A stretch of 64,000 nt of DNA from Proteromonas lacertae (taxonomy: Eukaryota > Sar > Bigyra > Opalinata > Proteromonadidae). This document shows, piece by piece, positions 58,780 to 64,000 of the stretch. The position numbers were made by a program, and so were the translations under genes. The notes beneath the pieces were generated by a model. That model had not been told where the DNA came from. It ran no database searches and was given only the letters and a program-made list of their open reading frames with translations. Where the stretch lies: positions 1 to 64,000 of the forward strand of contig NGBS01000009.1 of the NCBI GenBank assembly GCA_002245135.1, written 5' to 3'. Each line of letters begins with the position of its first letter. Position 1 is the stretch's first letter.

Positions 58780-60725
58780 TTATTCTACATCTTCATTTCG
58801 AATTAATGTGAAATGAATTACTGCTTCTTCTTTTTCACTTCGGTTTGACAAAGAATAACGAACATTTTTAGGAACATACAATGTATTACCTTCTCTCAAT
58901 AAATATTTCTTATCTTCGATACTTATTATCAACGAATTCTCTTGACACGATACTACATACATCACTATTACACTCATTTTGGATTTTTCTTCCTTTTTAT
59001 CATGTTTTGGATCAATTCGAAATACTCCACAAGTAAAACATTTCTTCAATGTTAAACCACTATTCACTCTTACGCCTTCACTAACACTCATTATATTATC
59101 ACTATCACCAATAAATCGAAATCTACCACTTTTGATTTTATTTTTGTTTTTATCTATTCCTATTGTTACTTCACAATGTTCAGGATCATCTTCTTCTACA
59201 TCACTTGGATATTCTAAAGCTTCATTTTTCACCTTTTCTTTCTTCACTACTTTTCTTTCTGTTTTTCTCTTTCTATTTATATAATAATATTAATAATATA
59301 TTAATTTATATATATATATATATATACTTTCTTTCAGGTTCTTTTACTCCATAATCTACTACTTTCACTTTGGATTTCGAAATGAATAAATGTTCTCCTT
59401 TCCAATATTGTAATGGCTTAAATCTCTTTCGAGGAGTTTTTGTCTTTGCTATATTATCTTTACTAGTATCTCTTATTGACACATCTGTTCCACTTACTAT
59501 CAATTCATCATCTTCTTCATCATCATCTTCATCTATTTGAGATTATATTATGAGATTCATTTCTATAATCATTATCTTCATCATCATCATCAATTATTGT
59601 ACTTGTACTATCATCTAATATAAATGAACTGTAATTCAGATAAGATCTATTCGTTTTATTATTATTATTCTTATTATTCTTTTTAGATGAATCTTTTGAT
59701 GGAGTTATTATAGTTTTTGCTTTGGAAGAGGATGTTGGTGTTTTATTATTATTTTTGGATTTTAATATTTTCTTTTTACCATTTGAATTTCTAGATGTAA
59801 ATGAAAGATTATCTAAACCATTATTATTATTATCACTTTCATTACTTATATCATTATCATTCGCTACACTATCAAAATTACTTGATAAATTCGTCTTTAT
59901 ACTCTTTCTTTTTTTCAAATTACTACTTTTTCGTTTTTCTTCAATTATTGATGGTGGAGATGGTAAACTATTATTACCTATATCATTATCATCATCATAT
60001 TCTATTGCTCCTTGATGGAGTCGATTTTCTTCTTCTTCTATCACTACTATTCAATATTGAACTATTTCTTGAATTGGAATTGGAATTGGAATTTGGTCGT
60101 TTATCTTTATTTTCACTTTTTCTTGGAGTTGGAGTATTTGATTTGGGTATTGGAGAGACATCTGGAGTTGGTATATCAGCAGGTTCATCGTCTTGTATTT
60201 CTTTTAATCCTTCTGCTTTCTTCTTCAGAAAATGAATTATTTTCTTCAATTATTGGATTAAATGAAGGAGATTTCGTTGTTTTCGGAGTATTTTCAACAC
60301 TTACACTTTTTCTTGACGATTGGCGTTTTGAATGTTCAGATACTATCATAGAATTACTTTCATCGGATATTGAATTATTTCTTTTACGAATATGATCAAA
60401 GATTTCGGTATTTCGTGGCTCTGGTAATTCCAGGATCTATACTGCTTCTTGTAGATTGATTATTCATGATAATTTCATCAACTATTCAAACATTATTCTA
60501 TTTTTGCAATATACTTTTGTTTAAGTCAGCAACAAATACAGCAGGCTTATATTCATATCTATCTGATGATAGTATAGTTGTAGGTTTTCTATTGGATGCC
60601 TATTGAATATAAACACAAAAAATACTTCAATATTCAGCATAGACGATAGTTTTTTTCTTCTTGGCTCATCATATGTCTATTAAAAATAATATAAATGGCT
60701 TCAATACTGTTTTTAATGATTCCAT
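58780..60725 (-). CDS. CENPC: Kinetochore protein CENP-C (Mif2)
   Basis: Inner-kinetochore protein binding CENP-A nucleosomes. The CENP-C signature is visible as TPRKRFKPLQYWKGEHLFI (59430-59380), followed by the C-terminal cupin dimerisation domain at 59247-58780 (VIVMYVVSCQENSLIISIED; LREGNTLYVPKNVRYSLSNR; EEAVIHFTLIRNEDVE). The start at 60725 (MESLKT) joins TYDEPRRKKLSSMLNIE, then ASNRKPTTILSSDRYEY and PAVFVADLNKIDEIIMNN, through introns near 60677-60705, 60601-60627 and 60484-60516. The middle is a long Ser/Asn/Lys-rich region with AT-rich codons and one-base breaks near 60430, 60245, 60050, 59530 and 59300. The motif and the cupin in the right order make the call strong. Confidence 0.85.
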
Positions 60726-61208
60726 TATTCTTTAAATTCAAATTTAAAAAACAAAAGATCAAATCATAATCAAATAGTTATCAAAACGACTTAATATTTA
60801 GAAACAAAAATATTTGCTTAACCTTGATAGTTAATTAGACTTATGACATAATATACACCATCACATATATCAATACTAGTATTTTAATATGTTACTTATT
60901 TAATTTTTGTTTTAGAAAAAAGAAAAAAAAGAGAAAAGAAGAGTAGGAATGAGGAGTAACATATTCTCTTTGCCTAATGCGTATAGGCATTGTTTATGTC
61001 TCTTTACGATATATATAACATTTATTTATAGAATTCAAATCAGAATCAAACATTTCAGTTTTTATTTTCTTGATTTTATCCTAAGTGATTGATATAAATC
61101 ATCTATATAAGTTATGATGGTGGTTTGAGTAATTTGGAGTTTAAACTTCATTTGTTATCCACAACAAACATAGAATAATATTAATATCAATAATAACTAT
61201 AATAGTAT
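60726..61208. other. Intergenic region
   Basis: About 480 bp between CENP-C and the ABC transporter, both on the minus strand. It includes a small perfect hairpin, TGCCTA/TAGGCA (60971-60976 with 60984-60989), of no clear meaning. No gene seen. Confidence 0.4.
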
Positions 61209-64000
61209 TTATTCTTCTTGACACAATTTAATAAACACTTCTTCCAAAGAAGATTGATTCATACTCCATTCTCTTATTGCATCATCTTTCACTTCATGCA
61301 ATTTTTCAAATACACTAGTTATATCATTATTCTCACAATTCAATTGATAAGTTCTTGTTTTACCTGAAGTTCTAACAACTGTTGCTGTTGGACATACATT
61401 CTTCATGATAATATTATCAACTTTATCCCATTCTTCATTAGGAGATAATACTTTCAGTTTATATCCACTTCCATATTTGTTTTTCAAATGTTGATGAGTT
61501 CCAATACATTGTAAACTTCCATTTACCATTATTCCTATTTCACTGCATAATGCATCAGCTTCTTCCATTGAATGAGTTGTTAATACAATTGATAATCCAC
61601 TCTCTTTTACATCTTTTATAACATCCCATATAAATCGACGATTCTCTGGATCTAATCCTGTTGTTGGTTCATCTAACAATATCAATTTCGGATTTCCTAA
61701 TAGTGATATTGCTAAAGACAATCTTCTTTTATTTCCACCACTTAAAGCACCAGGACATAAATAAAAAACATCACCATCAAGATTTAATGATTCAGCTGCA
61801 CTTGTTATTACAGATTTTATCATTTTCAATGATACTCCTTTTAATAAACTGTAAAACTCTAAATGTTCTTTTATTGTTAAATCATTCCATAATACATCAA
61901 ATTGAGTACAAACACCAACTAATTCTCTTACATCACTAATTCCATTTACTAAATGATTATCTATCATTATTTCACCTGAAGTTCTTTGCTGTAAACCACT
62001 ATAAAGATATAAAAACAACAAATATACCATAATATTTCTAATGATGTTGTTTTACCAGCTCCATTTGGTCCTAACAAGCCAAATATTTCATTTTCTTTTA
62101 CTTTTAAACATAAATCTTTAACTGCAGTTTTTGTACTTCCTCTTGATTTAAATATTTTCTTTAAATTCTTTATATAGATCAAATCATCCTTTTCTACTCC
62201 TTTCATCACAGAATCATTCAATTGTTTTATATCTTCATCCATATCATCATCTATATCTACTGTTGTAATTCCTTCTTTATCAACTAATTCAGAATATACT
62301 TTTTCTTTAGAACAGGTAGGTAACTGTGGAAAATGTATATTATTGATATGAAAATATACTGTAGAATAATCATGAATCATTATAATCATCAATCCAATTA
62401 TCAAAAGAATAGTGGAAATAATAAACATCCAATAGAAACATTGGTTAATCTGAAAATCACCATTAATTACATCACTTCCATACTAAAATGAAATATAAAA
62501 ATAGAATTATACTGCAAGAAATCCAGTAACAATATGAGCAAAAGCAAATGGTGGTAATAACTGTAAAATAAGTGGATATTCTGTTTCACTAAAAAGAATA
62601 TATATACTACAAATATATATACAATTCCATCACATTTGTAACAACAGCTGGAGCAATAAATATAATCAAAGCAAATGATCTTTGAAACTGCTTTACTTCT
62701 TATTATTGAGGCAATGAAGAAAATAATACAAACTTGACAGTAAGACCATAAGAAATATGTCAAAAACATCCACAAATAATTCGCTGAATCATAAGCAATT
62801 GAACCAACAATTTTACTATGTTTATATATATATATATAATTATTATACTTCAATATTAACAACAATATGCAACTTATAAATGGATAAATGAAACAATATA
62901 TGGCATTACCAATAACATATGTTGAAAAATTCAAACCATGTAACTTCATTTGAGGCAATAATCTTCCATTCAATTCTTCAACTATAATTGATAAGCCTGG
63001 AGACATTAACATTAACATTGTTAAAATGGAGAAAACTGATTGTAATTTACCTCCTTCAGGATCATATAAAGGAATATGCTCAAAATCTGGAAATGTGTAA
63101 TATGAAACATCAATAAAACTATCATTTTCTTTATTTAACAGCTATAGAGATTATATTAACAACAAAAAATACTTTATATTGAGAAGCTAAGCCATTATCC
63201 ATCATATTTGCATATATGAATGAATCACATATTGAATATAATTTCAATGAATCAGAAGAGTAAGCATAATAACATTTTGAATCATAATCATTGGATGAAA
63301 TCTGTGTTGGATTCTTACGACTATTTAGATTATATTATAAACACTTATATATATACTAAATTGAATAATCAAAATCGATTCTATTGGATGATTGTTGTAT
63401 TCTGTCAAATTTTAATCCTCCAACTGGATAATTTTCATCCACAATTGAACAAAAATCATTAATTGAATCACAATTGACTTTATTATTTATTGTATTAATA
63501 CCAACTATATTATCTCCTAAAATATCATTGGAATATTTAAAATCAACTTTGAATTTTGTATCAGTATATTCTCCATCTAAATTATCATCAACAATACCAC
63601 TGAAATTCCATGAATCAATACTATCTTTTACAGCAGATGTATCTATTAATATCCTAACTGCATTATTGTCATGACAATTAGTAGATGAATATGCACTAAA
63701 TACAAAAAATATATTAATAAATATACGCTAAAGTACTCTTTATATTGACCCATTTAAATTCATTACGATCATTGTAATGACTATCACATTCGCTATACAT
63801 ATTATCAAACTCTCTTATAAAGTCATCAACATTACAATAATTATTGTGACCCTAATGAATATATACATATGATATGAAAATATATACTCTTCCTTTGCAT
63901 AATGGTGCATCATTGACTTTTGCTCCAACTAAAGCAGATACTAATACAAGAATAACAAAAAAAATAAAGGCACAACAATTACTTTTCTTTGATTTAAGTT
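61209..64000 (-). CDS. ABCA-subfamily transporter, 5' end outside window
   Basis: C-terminal part of an ABC lipid-type transporter. The nucleotide-binding domain shows [30 protein letters not shown] (Walker A), [15 protein letters not shown] (Q-loop), [17 protein letters not shown] (signature; LSGGN replaces LSGGQ, as is common in ABCA), [16 protein letters not shown] (Walker B) and [13 protein letters not shown] (H-loop). A typical ABCA regulatory tail follows, with SLEEVFIKL. Membrane helices lie at about 63000-62350, and a lumenal loop and first TM near 63995-63900 ([19 protein letters not shown]). Introns are near 63855-63890, 63690-63735, 62830 and 62010-62035. Only one NBD is visible, so it is either a half transporter or the last half of a full one cut by the window edge. 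Confidence 0.85.

Noticed and set aside
60971-60989. Perfect 6-bp hairpin TGCCTA/TAGGCA
   Set aside because: It is short, has no T-run or RNA-gene context, and is expected by chance at this length.
1-64000. Alternative genetic code (reassigned stop codons)
   Set aside because: TAA, TAG and TGA all serve as plausible final stops in clear genes (TAG in INPP5E, TGA in PTH, TAA in uL24m-region and EGF genes). Internal stops are explained by introns or one-base breaks.
1-64000. CRISPR array or bacterial operon
   Set aside because: There are no spaced direct repeats of CRISPR type. The window is full of spliceosomal introns and eukaryote-only genes (cohesin, CENP-C, TRAPP, Meckelin). The UrtA-like module is part of a eukaryotic receptor.
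1-64000. tRNA or rRNA genes
   Set aside because: I found no cloverleaf with the GGTTCRA box or rRNA-like GC-richer block by eye. A tRNAscan run would settle it.

Overview
This is an AT-rich (roughly 70% A+T) nuclear eukaryotic window, packed with about two dozen genes. It has a standard genetic code and extremely short GT-AG introns; those I could place by reading frame are about 25-45 nt, typically 27-31 nt, usually starting GTAT and often ending AATAG/TTAG. The organism is ciliated: Meckelin, a tectonic and an INPP5E-like phosphatase are present. The two EGF-type secreted proteins carry a CSGQG..C / NxCSGHGxC pattern that I associate with stramenopile (heterokont) mastigoneme-like proteins. 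My best guess is a free-living or commensal flagellated stramenopile, possibly near the Opalozoa (Blastocystis also has ~30-nt introns). That placement is inference.

Layout. 1-11.7 kb: one giant minus-strand gene for a class C GPCR whose ectodomain is a chain of about nine periplasmic-binding (Venus flytrap) modules before a GABA-B-like seven-helix domain. 12.3-14.1 kb: a broken BACK/SPRY-type gene. 14.4-20.5 kb: compact head-to-head genes: INPP5E-like phosphatase, mitochondrial peptidyl-tRNA hydrolase, MORN/Tudor-like protein, coiled-coil protein, twin-CX9C protein and a TACO1/YebC factor. 20.7-23.7 kb: gene fragments and a kinase-LRR gene. 23.7-31 kb: cohesin SCC3/STAG, a PHO80-type cyclin, a SAT-like acetyltransferase and a very acidic protein. 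31.6-34.4 kb: tandem EGF-repeat secreted proteins. 34.4-45.3 kb: uL24m, OST3/6, a TRF-like telomere protein, a conserved coiled-coil protein, a GRK-type kinase with a CaaX box, a many-fingered C2H2 protein and TRAPPC6. 45.6-50.7 kb: Meckelin and tectonic, head to head. 50.9-56.3 kb: a large secreted FN3/Gly-rich/Kelch/P-domain protein. 56.3-58.7 kb: a decayed inverted copy of the kinase-LRR locus. 58.8-60.7 kb: CENP-C. 61.2 kb to the end: an ABCA-type transporter cut by the window edge.

How the genes relate. Meckelin and tectonic belong to the same ciliary transition-zone (MKS) complex and here share a 70-bp promoter region; INPP5E is a ciliary-membrane enzyme. The giant GPCR and the RGS-kinase could act in one signalling pathway, though only linkage on one window supports that. 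PTH, TACO1, the CX9C protein and uL24m all serve mitochondrial translation.

Caution on reading frames. Many genes show single-base frame breaks, very often in short A or T runs, and removing or adding one base restores a family-like protein. This looks more like long-read assembly error than wholesale decay, so I annotate such genes as CDS and say where the breaks are. The two clear decayed copies (SPRY fragment, right-hand kinase-LRR copy) are called pseudogenes.
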